A DNA stretch of 64,000 nt from Boswellia sacra (Eukaryota; Streptophyta; Magnoliopsida; Sapindales; Burseraceae). The stretch lies in contig SNVD02012186.1 of NCBI GenBank assembly GCA_013180625.2, positions 1-64,000 of the forward strand, read 5' to 3'. Of the stretch, positions 52,739 to 64,000 are shown piece after piece. Numbering within the stretch: position 1 is the stretch's first letter; the number at the start of each line of letters is the position of its first letter. The position numbers and the translations under genes were made by a program. Below the pieces are notes generated by a model that searched no databases, was not told the DNA's origin, and worked only from the letters and a program-made list of their open reading frames with translations.

Positions 52739-53318
52739 CTTTTATGAGTTGGAGATATGCTTGCCATCCAATTTTCTTATAAATTGGCAAACAGGGTCGT
52801 TTTGAGTCAAATTCCTAAGACTATGGTGTTCTTGCACTTCTCGAAATTGTGTCCATAATTTTAAAATCTCTCGGTGCACAATTCCACAAGGATGCGTTTC
52901 AAGAGTCAACAAGATATTATCTAGAGACTCCTTATTCAGCCCATCCTTAATGAACTGAATCTTATCTTCTCGATTTACAAACACAAATCCTCAAGAACAA
53001 CATCGCTTGTTACAGGTCCATCGTGCAAATTTGTGGCAGACTTGTAATCTATTTACTCTTCTCTGTTTTGCATAAGAGCTCTTACCCAAACTAGGCATAG
53101 AGGAAACAAAGGCTTTTCAACATTCACCAGATAATCGAACCTTGGCTTCAATTAACCATTGTAGATCAATAGTTAAACCCATGAGCATTGGCAATTTTAG
53201 CCTCTCGAATCGTGCTTTGTAAATTTTTAGTAATAAACCGTGCTTTATAAATTTTTAGTAATGCATTTAAAGGAAGAAAAGGAAAATGTTTACGAAGGTT
53301 TGAAAAAATCGTATCCAT
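52739..53318 (-). pseudogene. ORF X, diverged copy in element C
   Basis: Start at 53318 (MDTIFSNLRKHFP), corresponding to 4390 in element A. The conserved core GKSSYAKQRRVNRLQVC, then ARWTCNKRC, is readable; the second Cys of the first pair is Phe here, and a TGA follows the last Cys of the cluster. A small internal duplication (near 53216-53260) breaks the N-terminal half. The downstream open part (52984-52742) carries NREDKIQFIKDGL and CQFIRKLDG, both shared with copy A. Confidence 0.55.
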
Positions 53319-53668
53319 TTTGAAGGAGAAAAGATGAATGCATGATTTTTGTTTGGGCTATAGTTTTTAGGGAACTAGAAAATCAACTTTAATAGTCACG
53401 GCATACCATATCGTCACTTGATAGAGAAACAAAATAAAAACACGCAAAAGAAAATAAAAGCAAAAACAGAAAATAAAGTCTAAAATATGGTACAAACAGA
53501 TAATAAAAGCAAAGACAAAGTCAAAATATGGTGCAAATAGATAATAAAAGCAAAGACAAAGTCAAGAGATGGTGCAAAACAGATAATAAAAGCAAGATAA
53601 CGAGATGATAAAAGCAAAAACAAAGTCAATATTTGATATAAACAGATCAGACTGATAGAACTGATTAA

Positions 53669-54900
53669 TTATGATAGACAAGAGGCACAAGAGAGATCTC
53701 CTCGAGACACATAAATTGGCTTTCCCTTTCCACAAAAATTTTCACCACTGCCCATTAACGTGGAAATTTGCCCATCAATTGGGTCCTCAATCTCAACCAC
53801 TCCATTGGGAAAAATGTGTTTTACCACAAATGGCCCAGTCCATCGAGATCTCAACTTTCCAGGGTGTAAAAACAATTGAGAATCATGAAGATAAACCCAT
53901 TGATTTAGCTCAAAGTTTTTCCTTAGGATTTGTTTATGATGAGTCGCTTTCATCTTAGCTCATAGGCATCACTCCGCAATTCTTCTATTACTGATAATTG
54001 TAACTTTCTTTGAAGAGCTGCAACACTCAAATCAAAGTTAAAGGCTTTAACAGCCCAATAAGCTTTATGTTGAAGCTCAATAGGTAAATGACAAGCTTTC
54101 CTATAGACAAAACAATATGTAGACATTCCTAGGATAGCTTTGTAAGTAGTGTAGTATGCCCATAATGCATCAGAAAGGTGTAAAGACCAGTCTTTGCAAT
54201 TTAGGTTAACAGTCTTTTCTAGAATCTGCTTGACCTCTCTATTTGCGAGCTCAGCTTGCCCATTTGTCTGTGGATGGCATGTAGTGGAAATATTATGAAG
54301 AACACCATACTTGCGCATCAAAGCTTCAAAAGAATGGTTACAGAAATATGTCCCTTGGTCACTGATGATGATACGTGGCATACCATACCTAGACAACACA
54401 TTTTCTTTTAAGAACTTTACCATGGTTGTGTTATCATTAGTACGACAAGCGACAGCCTCCACCCATTTGGACACATAATCAATAGCTAGAAGAATTTAAA
54501 GATAACCAAAAGATGTAGGAAAAGGTCTCATAATGTCAATACCCCAACAGTCAAATATCTCAATAACAAGAATAGGGTTAAGAGGCAACATATGATGGCA
54601 AGATAAAGCACCAAACTTTTGACATCTTTCACATGAACTACAAAAATTGCTAGTATCTTTGAACAAAGTGGGCTAGTAGAGTCCACACTTTAAAATTTTC
54701 ACGGCAGTCTTTTTTATTGAGAAATGACCACCACAAGCAGCACTATGGCAAAAGTTTAAACACTAGCAATTTCACTGTCAGGAATGCAATGCCGCATAAT
54801 TTGGTCGGGGCAATATTTGAAAAGATAAGGATCATCCCAATAAAAATTACGCACCTCAACCAAGAACTTACACTTATCTTATAAACTCTAGTTAGATGGA
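53669..54900 (-). pseudogene. Integrase (element C)
   Basis: The catalytic core is open at 54474-53950, with the second Asp at residue 39 (ISDQGTYF) and the Glu at 75 (GQAELANRE), giving the 35-residue spacing. The C-terminal domain (53953-53669) has RWTGPFVVKHIFPNGVVEIE. The zinc module and the first Asp lie in 54475-54800 but are broken by stops. 53340-53668 between ORF X and integrase is A-rich, with a 'gataataaaagcaaagac' repeat at 53500-53610. Confidence 0.85.
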
Positions 54901-55105
54901 ACTTCTCTGCAAACCAAGTAATTTACAATGTGTGCATACCAAGGTACTTGGCTTACAGTGAAAAGATGTTCATCAGGGAAATCATCTTGAATGGGTTGCA
55001 CATTAGTGGAATCATGGAACTCAAGACAAGATAAATTATCTATTACAATGTTTTTGACACCTTCTTGTCTTTAATGGTTAGATCAAACTCCTGCAGAAGA
55101 AGAAT

Positions 55106-55507
55106 CTAGTTAATTAGACGAGCTTTAGCATCCTTCTTAGAAAAAAGATACTTAAGAGCTGCATGGTCAGTAAACACAGTAATAGGTGAACCAATTAAAT
55201 AAGAACGAAATTTATCCAAGGCAAAAACAACAACTAATAGTTCCTTTTCAGTAGTAGAATAATTCATTTGAGCATCATTCAAGGTCCTACTAGCATAGTG
55301 AACAAGAAAGGGTTTCCCTTCCCTTTGTTGACCAAGGACTGCTCTTACAGCATAGTTACTGGCGTCACACATAATCTCAAATGGAAGGTTCCAATCAGGT
55401 GACTTCATAATAGGAGCAGTGGTTAGTTCGGCAATTAGTGTCTGAAATGCTTCCTTGCAAGCTTGAATCCATACAAATTCAGCATCTTTTAATAAGAGGT
55501 TACACAA
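55106..55507 (-). pseudogene. RNase H (element C)
   Basis: Contains [38 protein letters not shown] and FTDHAALKYLF with the expected Asp, Glu and Asp. It continues in frame into RT upstream except for a stop around 55508. Confidence 0.85.
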
Positions 55508-55511
55508 TGGT

Positions 55512-56287
55512 CTAGATATAGAAGAAAAATTTTCTATATACCTCCTGTAAACCAGTGTGCCTTAGAAAAGATCGGACATCTTTTATCATTTTGGATGTAG
55601 GTAATTTAGAGATCAACTCCATTGTAGCCTTGTCAACCTCCATTCCTCTTTCTAAAACAATGTGTCCTAAAACAATCCCAGAAGACACCATGAAATGACA
55701 TTTTTCCCAATTAAGCACAAGTCCTTTTTCTTCACATCTACTCAAAACAGATTTTAAGTTAAGAGGACATGAATCAAAAGAGTTACCAAAAATAGTCAAA
55801 TCATCCATAAAAAACTCCATGCATTTTTCAACCATGTCTGAGAAAATACTAGGCATGCAACGTTGAAAAGTAACTGGTGCATTACATATTCCAAATGGCA
55901 TCCTACGAAAAGCATAAGTACCAAAAGGGCATGTGAAGCTAGTCTTATCCTGATCTTGTATAGCTATCTCTATCTAGTAATATCCCGAGTACCCATCGAG
56001 AAAGCACTAAAAAGGATAGCCATCTACACGTTCCAAGATTTGGTCAATAAAAGGCAATGGAAAGTAGTCTTTCAAGTGGTTGTGTTTAATTTCCTATAAT
56101 CAATGCACATCCGCCATCCAGTTACTGTTCTAGTTGGAACAAACACTCCATTATCATTTTGAACCACAATTACTCTAGATTTCTCAGGCACTACCTGTGT
56201 TGGACTTACCCATTGACTATCAGATATTGGATAGATTATATCTGCATCTAATAGTCTTAAGACTTCTTTCTTTACCACTTCTTTCAT
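55512..56287 (-). pseudogene. Reverse transcriptase (element C)
   Basis: 56287-56072 carries the N-terminal fingers up to MCIDYRKLN. 55902-56071 is broken. 55901-55512 has MPFGICNAPVTFQRCM and FMDDLTIFGNSFDSC with the catalytic Asp pair, then the RT thumb start. Confidence 0.87.
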
Positions 56288-56400
56288 TGCTGGGTTAAGT
56301 CTTCTTTGGAGGTCTCTACGAGGTTGGGTACCTTTCTCTAGATGGATTCTATAGGAACATATTAATGGAGAAATACCTTTAATATCAGCTATAGTCCAAC

Positions 56401-57266
56401 CTAGTGCAACATATGTTCTTTTAACAAGTTTATCAATTTTTCATCTTGTTCAACACTAAGTTCTGAAGAAATAATTACAGGAAAGGTATCACTTGCTCCC
56501 AAAAATACATGCTTCAAACCTTTCGGTAGTGGAAAAAGTTTAACTTTTAGTGCCTCTAAGTTAGAGGGTTCTGGCTTCTCTCCTCCACAAGGCAATTCTT
56601 CAAAGAGTGGTTGCCAAAATCAAGTCCTTTCATCCTGTGAGTCAAAAACACCAAACACATTAGTCGTATCATCAGGACAAAATAAATCTTCAAAATCAGA
56701 ATCAATAAGGTATTCTAAAGAGTCAGAATCTTGTTTTCTATATCATTTGAGATAAGTGTGCCTATCATATATGAATGATAGCAGTCATCCTCCTCTCGTG
56801 GTTGCTTTCCAATATGGAAAATATTCACCTCAAGAGTCATATTCCTAAATGATAATTTCATAAGACTGTTCCTGCAATTAATAAGAGCGTTAGCAAGGGC
56901 AAGAAAAGTTTTCCCTAAAATAAGAGGGGTCCTAGACTCCGTATTAACCACAAACTGTGTATCCAAAACAAGAAAATCAATAGGGTAATAAAATTTATCA
57001 ATTTGTAATAGAACATCTTCCATTATTCCCCGTGGTCTCTTGACTGATTGATCGGCCAATTGTAGAACTACAGATGTGGGTTTGATCTCTCCAAGTCCTA
57101 ATTGTAAGTAAACAAAATAAGGCATGAGATTGACACATGCTCCCAAGTCTAACAATGTTTGACTGAATTCATGTGTCTCGATCTGGTAGAAAATTGTAGG
57201 AAACCTTGGATCTTTGTACTTGGGTGGCGCTTTTTGTTCAATTACTGCACTTACTTGTTCTGTCAA
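56401..57266 (-). pseudogene. Protease and linker (element C)
   Basis: 57266-56715 holds the protease with DLGACVNLMPY (Athila-type DLGA active site) and ILGKTFLALANALINCRN, a hallmark block also present in element A. 56595-56401 is the linker before RT (PLPKGLKHVFLGASDTFPV). Confidence 0.85.
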
Positions 57267-59000
57267 GAATGCAGCCTTCTCGACATGGTGCTTTCTTTTG
57301 ATGGTGCATAGATCCTTGATAACTTTGGCGTAAGCCGAAACCTATTTAATGACATGCAACGAGGGAAGAGTAATCTTAACTTGTTTCAAGTGTTCTAGAA
57401 TCTCAACTTCAATTTTTGAGTTTTTTCTATTAGATATGAGAGCTTGAGGAAAAGGCACCTGGATCAAAAATTTCTTTCCAAGTTCTTTCTAAAAAATGTC
57501 CTCCTTTTATGGAGGAACATCTTTATTTTCCACGGTTGTGTTGATTGGCAATGTAGGCTCATTTAAAATCACTCCGAGTAGTGATGGCATTTACCCCTTC
57601 GAGATTTTGTGTGTCAGAAGTAGAGGCTTGTGCCATATGCCCCTTTGGATTAGACTGAGCTTTAAGATGAAACTTACCTCGCTCTTGTATGGTCAAAGCA
57701 CTGGTTAGCTTAGTGATTTGACCTTTGTCTCCTTGTTCTCTTCTACCACTTGTGCAAAAACTATTTCAAATTTTTGGTTAGTCTCATTTTGGGCCTTCAT
57801 GAATGCTTGTAAGGTGTCCTCTAAGGAATTCCTAACTTGTGGTGCATTATATTGAGGTGCTTGATAAGATTTGGGTGGTTATTGTTCCTGTTTCAATTGG
57901 TTGTTGTTTTAGGGCATAGATTTCCAACTAAAGTTTGGGTGGTTTCTCCAGCCAGGGTTATAGGTTTCAGAATAGGGTTAATAAGGCTTTTCCTACATCC
58001 CTAAAGCATTACATTGTTCCTCAAACGCCTCTCTCATCTCACTATAAGTTGGGCAATCCTGAGCTAAGTGTTCCACCCCTCCACAAATAAAGCATGTATC
58101 TTTGTGATTCAACCTTAGCAATTGTGTGGCCGACCTTCCTATCTTTGGTTTTCAAGGCTTCCAATTCCCTAGTTAAGACTTCTAATTAGGCTTTAAGATT
58201 GTCCTCTTCCCTAAGATGGTAAATTCCACTAGGTTGTGACTAATTGTGCTATTTGTAGTGCTAGGTCCAATCCATGTGTAGGCTTTTTCAGCTAAGTCTT
58301 CGAGGAATTTTATGGCTTCCTCAGGGTCTTTTTGAAGGAACTCCCCATTATACATCATCGTAACAAATTAGCACTCTTCTATTATGAGTCCCTCACAGAA
58401 GTAACTAACCAAGCGCCAATTTTCATACCCATGATGAGGACATGTGTTTAACAACTCTTTAAATCTCTCCCAGGTTTGGTACAAGGTTTCACTATCTTTT
58501 TGGGAGAAAAAGGAAATTTTTCTTTTTAGGCCATAGTCTTATGTTGTAGGAAATATTTCTTGAAAAACACTTGGTCATTTCTGCCCAAGTTTCCATGGAT
58601 CTCGACCTTAAAGAGTATAGCCAACTCTTTGCTTTGTCTTTTAGAGAGAAAGGGAAAAATTTTAACATAACATAATCTATGGCATTGGCCTGGCTATGAA
58701 AGGTGTCCACTACTTCTTCAAATTCCCTAACATGCACTTAAAGGTTTTCACTATCTAAACCATGCAAAGTGGGTAAAAGATGTATCATCCAAGGGTGAAA
58801 GTCTAACTATGGTGTGTTAGGTGGAAATATGATACATGATGGTGTGGCTGTGTGAGTAGGATGCAAGTAATCTTTTAGAGTTTTAACGGGGTTATCCTCA
58901 TGTTGGCTCATTGTATCAAAATTAGAAGATGAAGATGAACTAAGAATTGGGTTTGTAAAATCTAGTTGTGGCTCTAATTCTGATTTCTTAATAAATCTCC
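57267..59000 (-). pseudogene. Gag (element C), heavily decayed
   Basis: 58737-58492 encodes MLKFFPFSLKDKAKSWLYSL, matching the capsid region of elements A and B (FPFSLKDKAKTWLQNLRSG in B). A CCHC-like zone is near 58070-58100. The remainder has many stops. 59001-59609 upstream is an A-rich leader with repeated 'gttagatgcgtaaaaataaa' units at about 59295-59400. Confidence 0.7.
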
Positions 59001-59609
59001 CTCGTTTATCTATAGATCGCTTTATATATCCTCACAATTTGTCTTTTCTTTTTAACACAAGAAAATTCTCAAATAAAGTCAAAAAACAATAAGATAAAAA
59101 AGTTAGGGAGAAGGGAAAAAAATAAAACAAACTAGGTGGCAAAGCCAACCTTTGACAAGTATATGTAGAATTAAAAAAAAGGAAATAAAATAAAAGAAAC
59201 AACATGGCAAAGCCAACCTTTCAAATATAAAACAAGAATATTAAAAGACTATAATTTAAAAAGTTAGAAGTTAGGAACATAACAAAAAATTAGGTACGTA
59301 AAAATAAAAGTTAGATGGGTAAAAATAAATGTTAGATGCGAAAAAATAAAAGTTAGATACGTAAAAATAAATGTTAGGCGTGTAAAAATAAAAAGTTAGT
59401 ACAAGAATAATTAAGACAACAAAATATTAAAAAAATGCAAAAGAAGAGAATAATAATTAGAGTTAGGCAAGGTTAGGAAAAGTTAGGCAAAGTTAGAAAA
59501 AGTTAAGAAATTATTTAAAGCCAAAAAATAGAAAAGAAAAGAAACTAAGAGATGAAATTTTACAAGAAAAAGAAATGAAAAATACAAACCATCTTTCGTC
59601 TATTTCGCC

Positions 59610-59627
59610 TCCCCGGCAATGGTGCCA
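59610..59627 (-). promoter_or_regulatory. Primer binding site, tRNA-Asp type with two changes (element C)
   Basis: TCCCCGGCAATGGTGCCA on the plus strand, differing from the element A/B site at two positions, as expected for an old copy. Five bases from the LTR. Confidence 0.85.
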
Positions 59628-59632
59628 AATTT

Positions 59633-59818
59633 TGTTTACGCCCAAAACATACCGCGATTATTATAGTATAAGTTGAGGTGTCAAATGCAAAAGAAATGAA
59701 ACAAATGTAAAAGAGGCATAAGCAAAATAATTATGCTAAAATATCATAAAAGTTTTACAATACTGGTCAATTAGCATTAATTATTTATGCTTAAGAGTGT
59801 ATTTTCATTCGTTTATCA
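59633..59818 (-). repeat. Right (5') LTR of element C, internally deleted to 186 bp
   Basis: Matches the first about 45 bp and the last about 140 bp of the left LTR; the middle 1.2 kb is gone, leaving an A-rich junction (near 59685-59705). Both outer ends and the target duplication are intact. Confidence 0.85.
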
Positions 59819-59823
59819 GACAT

Positions 59824-60440
59824 TATCTTCCATCGTGCCTTTGCTCAGAATGATGAACAGGACTTCATCCTATTGGCTCTACCTTCTTCAATTTTACCTT
59901 CTTATGCAGTTTCTATTTGTTTCATCAAATGGCCTCGGAGATCCACATCTTGTGGCCATCATTCCTTAGATGGGACTTGGTCTCACCATAGTTTCCTTGA
60001 CATTGATTAGATTGGATTGAGTCAGGGTTGATCCGAGTCAGAGGTTTGGTGGCAGTCTTCTATTTCTTCAGGTTCTTCTTCTAACCTTAAATTTTGCCTA
60101 AGCTATCTTTTTGGGTTTTTGACTTAGTGGGTTCTTCTTCTTCTTCTTCTTCTTCTTATTTATGCTATAGTTTTTACCTAAGCCGCCCTTTTGGATTTTC
60201 AACTTAGCGGGCTTGCCCTAACTTTTGCTTGAGCAGCCCTTTCCGAGTTTTAAGTTAGCAGGCTTTTTCTTTTCTTTTTTTCTTTCATGCCCTAACTTTT
60301 ACCTAAACTACCCTTTCAGGTTTTGGGCTTAGCACGCTTCCCTTAATTTTTTGCCTAAGCCGCCTTTTCAGGTTTTCGACTTAGCAGGTTTTTTCTTATT
60401 TTCCTTTTCTTCTTCATATTTGGCTACAAGAGAGGTTATC
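59824..60440 (+). pseudogene. DUF7745-like gene, second copy, part 2
   Basis: Resumes exactly after the GACAT duplication: PLLRMMNRTSSYWLYLLQF, LGDPHLVAIIP, collinear with 39080-39300. 60080-60410 is the tandem repeat seen at 39340-39590, here with a (TTC)n run near 60137-60157. The segment ends at the TTATC target site of the solo LTR. Confidence 0.55.
60080..60410. repeat. Tandem repeat of the DUF7745-like gene (second copy)
   Basis: About five units of the 'cctaagccgccctttt...gacttagcgggc' type, with a short TTC microsatellite inserted. Unit number differs from the first copy. Confidence 0.65.
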
Positions 60441-61843
60441 TGACACATCCGAAAAAGGATTGTCTTCCAAGTAAAGCAGTGTCGAAGTAATAAACCCGGT
60501 GAAACCAGGGTCGATCCACGAGGAAGGAGTTTTAGCGCTACAAACTATAAAGTAAACAAATAGGATATGGGTGATTCAAAGAGATGGCAAGATAATATCA
60601 ACAAATATAAGTAAAGAACAAGTTCATAAACAATAAATGAGAATAATTAAAATACAAGAGAAAATAACACAATAATAATGAAAGCTAAGGTTAGGGGATC
60701 CACCTTTGATATATCAAATAAAGATAAGTAGCCCATTTTAGTTATATGAATTATATTTGTTTTGTTACCAATAGTTATACCACTTCTTGTAAATGGGTTC
60801 AAGCATCCAATGTGCCAATCACCATATGTCTACAACAAATCAAGGTTCCTAACTAGATTCATGTCGGTAAGGAAGAATCATACGACATCTAGAAAGGATC
60901 CAAGCATTTGATGTGTCAAGGATTGTCGATAATGGATCAAGAACTCCACTTTACGAGTGGTGTCAAGATTGATTAAGAAAATAAATATAAATCATATAAA
61001 ATAAACAACACAAGATTATGATTATTAAGCACATATCAAAGGGCTAGAAAATCCTTATTCTTATGTCAAGGGTTTCACCCTTTCACCTTAGTAAGAGAGA
61101 AATTAGAAAGACATTATAAGAGAAAGAAAACAAATTGCAAGAAAAAAGAAAATTCCTTAATAACATTAAAACATAAGAGAGAAAATCACAATAACAAGAG
61201 ATCCCAGCCAAGGCCAAGATATTCCAGCCAAGGCCAAGATGCCCAAATGGGTCACAAGGCACCTCTATTTATAGATACATTCAGGGGCAAACTTGTCAAA
61301 TTATAAAAAAATAATTGTCAAATATTATATGCACCAACTTTCATAATTGGGGTAATTAGGTGAACCGACTTTGACCACTGATTTTGACATTGAATTATTG
61401 AGAATTTTAATCACATGTCTTCATAAAATCATAGATATTTCTCTCAGATTTCTAGACCATCTTGATTCATATGATTTAGATACGTATCTTGAGAGATATG
61501 GTCAAAATACTGAGGCATGGTCAGGCTGGGCTGAAACTGCAGATGGGTTCACTTCAAGGCCATTTTTGGTCCACTAAGAGCTCGAATTTGATGATGCTTT
61601 TGAAATACAATCTTGTAGATAATTTAATCAGCTTTCCAAAACATTACGATTTGCACCATTCTAATCTATAAATAGAAAGTTATGATCATTTTACCAAACC
61701 TGTAACAAAACCAAAATTAAGAGAAAGTTAATTCTAAAGATGCAAAGACTACAAATATGCTTAAGTTGAGGAATTTAATGACACTATTAATGCAATATGA
61801 TCAACTAAACTCTTATTAACCATACATATTTAAGTGTTCATCA
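60441..61843 (-). mobile_element. Solo LTR of the element A/B family, TTATC target duplication
   Basis: A 1403-bp LTR (TGACACATCC...GTGTTCATCA) with exact duplications TTATC at 60436-60440 and 61844-61848, and no PBS or PPT beside it. TATA box (minus) at 61265-61273. It lacks the 160-bp module of LTR1/LTR3. Confidence 0.93.
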
Positions 61844-61848
61844 TTATC

Positions 61849-62424
61849 CATTCTCACACTTCCTTCAAGATGATTAAGACAATTCTATCTTACATAATTT
61901 TCAAGACGGTTACGGCAATTCTTTACCTCCTTGCTTCTTTTCTTTCTCAAGATGAATGGGCAACTCTTTGCCCTTTGCTTCTTTTTGCTTCTCATTCTTT
62001 TTGCTTCTTAAGATGAATGGGAAACTCTTTGCCCTTTGCTTCTTTACGCTTCTCAAGATGAATAGGTAACTCTTTGCCCTCTACTTCTTTTCGCTTCTTA
62101 AAATGAATGGGTAATTGTTTACCCTTTGTATGACAAGTATCGTCTTGGGGAATTTCTTCATCCAACTTCAAAGGCATTACTCCTCCTTCTTTGTAGATAT
62201 CCATGCTAGGCAGAATGGCTCACTCCATATATCGTGCTTCCTCACTGTTGGTTGCAAAGTTGCTTCTTTCATACCCTTAATTGAAACTGTTGACAGATTT
62301 TCTTCTTTCTGACATGTTTTCAATAAACCCAATATCCCCAATAACAATTTGAAATGTTGAATGTGAGTTGTGTATCAATTTGATTTACATTCAAGTTCAT
62401 CAAAGATTTCTCAAATTCAATACC
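61849..62424 (-). mobile_element. Tat 3' noncoding fragment
   Basis: Collinear with 31380-31860 ('agatgattaagacaatt', 'gttgacagattt' and 'cttcaaagatttctcaaa' blocks), including a short 'ttctcaagatgaatgggcaactctttgccc' repeat at about 61935-62125. No gene is seen. Confidence 0.7.
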
Positions 62425-63847
62425 TGATGCGTTCGAAATTAGCAAGTATACTAGTCGCACAAGTAATAAAGTGATAAGTAGATATCGTTCCCACGAGGAT
62501 TGATTCTAATTGAATTTGTTATTTTCCAGAAATAATAAACTAAACAGGGGGGGTTTTGTTGATTGATTAACTAAACTTAATACGAAAGCAAATGAAGAAT
62601 AACACAAAGCAAAGTTAAATGGAGTGAAAAATCAATGAGAGACACTTGGTTAAGAGTTCATTCTCTGCCACAAGATATGAATTTGTGAATTAACATAGAA
62701 TTGTAATCCAATTACAGCATTGAAGTTATCAACCGTAGATAACAACAAGCTCTGTTATCCCAATCTTTCCTTACTTTGTTGTTAAATAAAACAAGCTCTT
62801 TATTTAATCTCTATCCATTAAACAACCTAGAACAAGCTCTCTAAGTTTAATTCAATGGAAGCATTACGATGAGAAAGATAGGTTGATCTAAGCAATAATC
62901 ACACAAGTTCGATTATTTAACCTAGGTTGTATTTTCCAATTGCAATCTCTGATCACAATTTTGCTACTAATGATTGGAAATTCATGACAATTACGGATCA
63001 AGATTTCTAATCTAGCAATAGACAACAACAGATTATATTCAGTTGGCCATTCCAAATACAATCAGTAAGCAATCATAAGCATTAGATATGGGAAAATACA
63101 AGCAACTTCAATTAGAGAATTGGATAACAATTTCTTACACAATCAACTCACAAAATCCATATCAAGGGCTTTGAAATCACCCTCAACCAATTCAGATTTA
63201 GTTACACATATTCAATCAGAATAACAAATACAATACAGAGAAATTCCAGAATTGAAAAGGAAAGAAAGAACTTAGCAAATTCTTTGAAAATCTTCTTTGT
63301 AGATGAATCTTCTTGGAATTGTAGTTCCTCCTCTTTCAAAATCTTCTTTCTCCTTCAAGAACTCCAAGGGATGAGAGAAATCCAGAAATGCAGCCTCTTC
63401 CCACGTTTTCCCCTCTTCAAGTTATGAAAATAAAACCCTAAAATGTGTTTAAATACTCTGCTACAGTAACCTGCTACAGTGTCCCGTATTATACATGCTA
63501 CAGTGATTTGTGGAATTACATTTCTATACTTCTCACACTGTTTTGATTACAACTTTTGGTACACTAAATGGATTTATAAACCGTAAATTTCTCCAGAAAA
63601 TAGACTTCGAGAGCTTTCCACAGGTATATAATATGTCATCGGGTTCATTGTATATCAATACAATTAAATCCGAGAAGATGGTTGACTAGCAGAGGTGAAA
63701 ATGAAGGGTTTTACTCCATTTTTGTGCAAGTTGCTCCAAAACTTCTACAAACATCAAAACCACACAAAAACATAAAAATACCAAGGAATATAGCAAAGAA
63801 ACATGGACGAATTCATATGAAAATGATATATAAATAGACACTTATCA
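62425..63847 (-). repeat. LTR of a further Ty3/gypsy element (3' LTR)
   Basis: A 1423-bp sequence beginning TGATGCGTTCGAAATTAGC and ending CACTTATCA, followed by a PPT complement. A 'cgttcccacgaggattg' block near 62488 is the counterpart of 'gtcgatccacgaggaag' in the A/B LTRs. Three 'tgctacagt' motifs lie at 63469-63525, upstream (in transcription) of a TATTTAAA near 63448-63455. The partner LTR is beyond the window. Confidence 0.8.
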
Positions 63848-64000
63848 AATCCCCCACACTTAGACTTTGCTAGTCCTCGAGCAACTACGACAATATGAAA
63901 TAAAACTAAACCGAAACAGAATCAACAAAAAATTAAAACACACAAATGCTTCATCTTGCAAATAGGCTTCAAAGATTGTACTTAATTATAACCCAAGGAA
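63848..64000 (-). mobile_element. PPT and start of the internal region of the last element
   Basis: AATCCCCCACAC (PPT complement) at 63848-63859, then an imperfect hairpin TTGCTAG-TCCT-CGAGCAA near 63868-63885, the same module as in elements A-C. The remainder is noncoding to the window end. Confidence 0.7.

Larger units (their letters stand above)
49127..59818 (-). mobile_element. Element C: older Athila-type element with ORF X and LOG, GACAT target duplication
   Basis: A complete insertion: left LTR (3') 49127-50497, right LTR (5') 59633-59818, flanked by exact 5-bp duplications GACAT (49122-49126 and 59819-59823). The uninterrupted target is seen in the paralogous DUF7745-like copy (gtgacattatcctcc near 39062). 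Minus-strand order: primer site 59610-59627, gag, protease, RT, RNase H, integrase, ORF X, LOG, inner PPT module, noncoding region, PPT. All genes are decayed. The right LTR has lost about 1.2 kb internally. Confidence 0.92.

Overview
This is a plant nuclear window made almost entirely of nested and tandem LTR retrotransposons. I found no intact host gene outside them, no tRNA or rRNA gene and no CRISPR. The evidence is: tRNA-Asp- and tRNA-Met-type primer sites beside TG...CA long terminal repeats, Athila-, Tat- and chromovirus-type Ty3/gypsy proteins, a SIRE-like copia LTR, AT-rich 3' noncoding regions with minisatellites, and plant-only captured genes (LOG, plant mobile domain). It suggests pericentromeric or otherwise repeat-rich DNA of a flowering plant, probably a eudicot; I cannot name the species. 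Nearly every element reads on the minus strand.

1-17862: a tandem Athila-type array, LTR1 - internal A - LTR2 - internal B - LTR3 - stub of a third internal region. Internal A carries a decayed gag-protease-RT-RNase H-integrase, then two extra genes: ORF X (basic and Cys-rich, resembling the nucleic-acid-binding proteins of carlaviruses) and a copy of LONELY GUY (LOG), the cytokinin-activating phosphoribohydrolase. Internal B has lost all of pol but keeps gag and a complete, motif-intact 216-aa LOG reading frame. 17863-22147: a short GAG-protease-only LTR element (tRNA-Met primer site), also tandem, whose LTRs contain long, correctly phased heat-shock-element arrays. 22148-26500: a decayed chromovirus.

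26500-49121 and 59824-62424: Tat-type elements sharing LTRs (LTR-a about 26566-28393, LTR-b about 34038-36124, LTR-c fragment 44896-46079). Their 3' regions hold minisatellites and two captured plant genes in antisense: an intron-bearing plant mobile domain (PMD) gene (36173-38190; last exon again at 48590-48686) and a DUF7745-like gene (38770-40130; second copy split by a later insertion). A SIRE-like solo LTR (40359-42307, target duplication CATGT) sits at the very end of the Tat pol frame.

49127-59818: a second, older Athila-type element with target duplication GACAT, inserted in the DUF7745-like gene. Its LTR sequence is clearly different from the 1-17 kb family, yet it has the same order: pol - ORF X - LOG - duplicated PPT/stem-loop - LTR. 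60441-61843: a solo LTR of the first family (target duplication TTATC). 62425-64000: the 3' LTR and PPT of a further element.

The central observation is an Athila lineage that carries a cytokinin-activation gene plus a virus-like nucleic-acid-binding ORF behind integrase, in at least two diverged LTR families and in a gag-LOG non-autonomous derivative. Annotation was by eye; domain edges in decayed regions are approximate.
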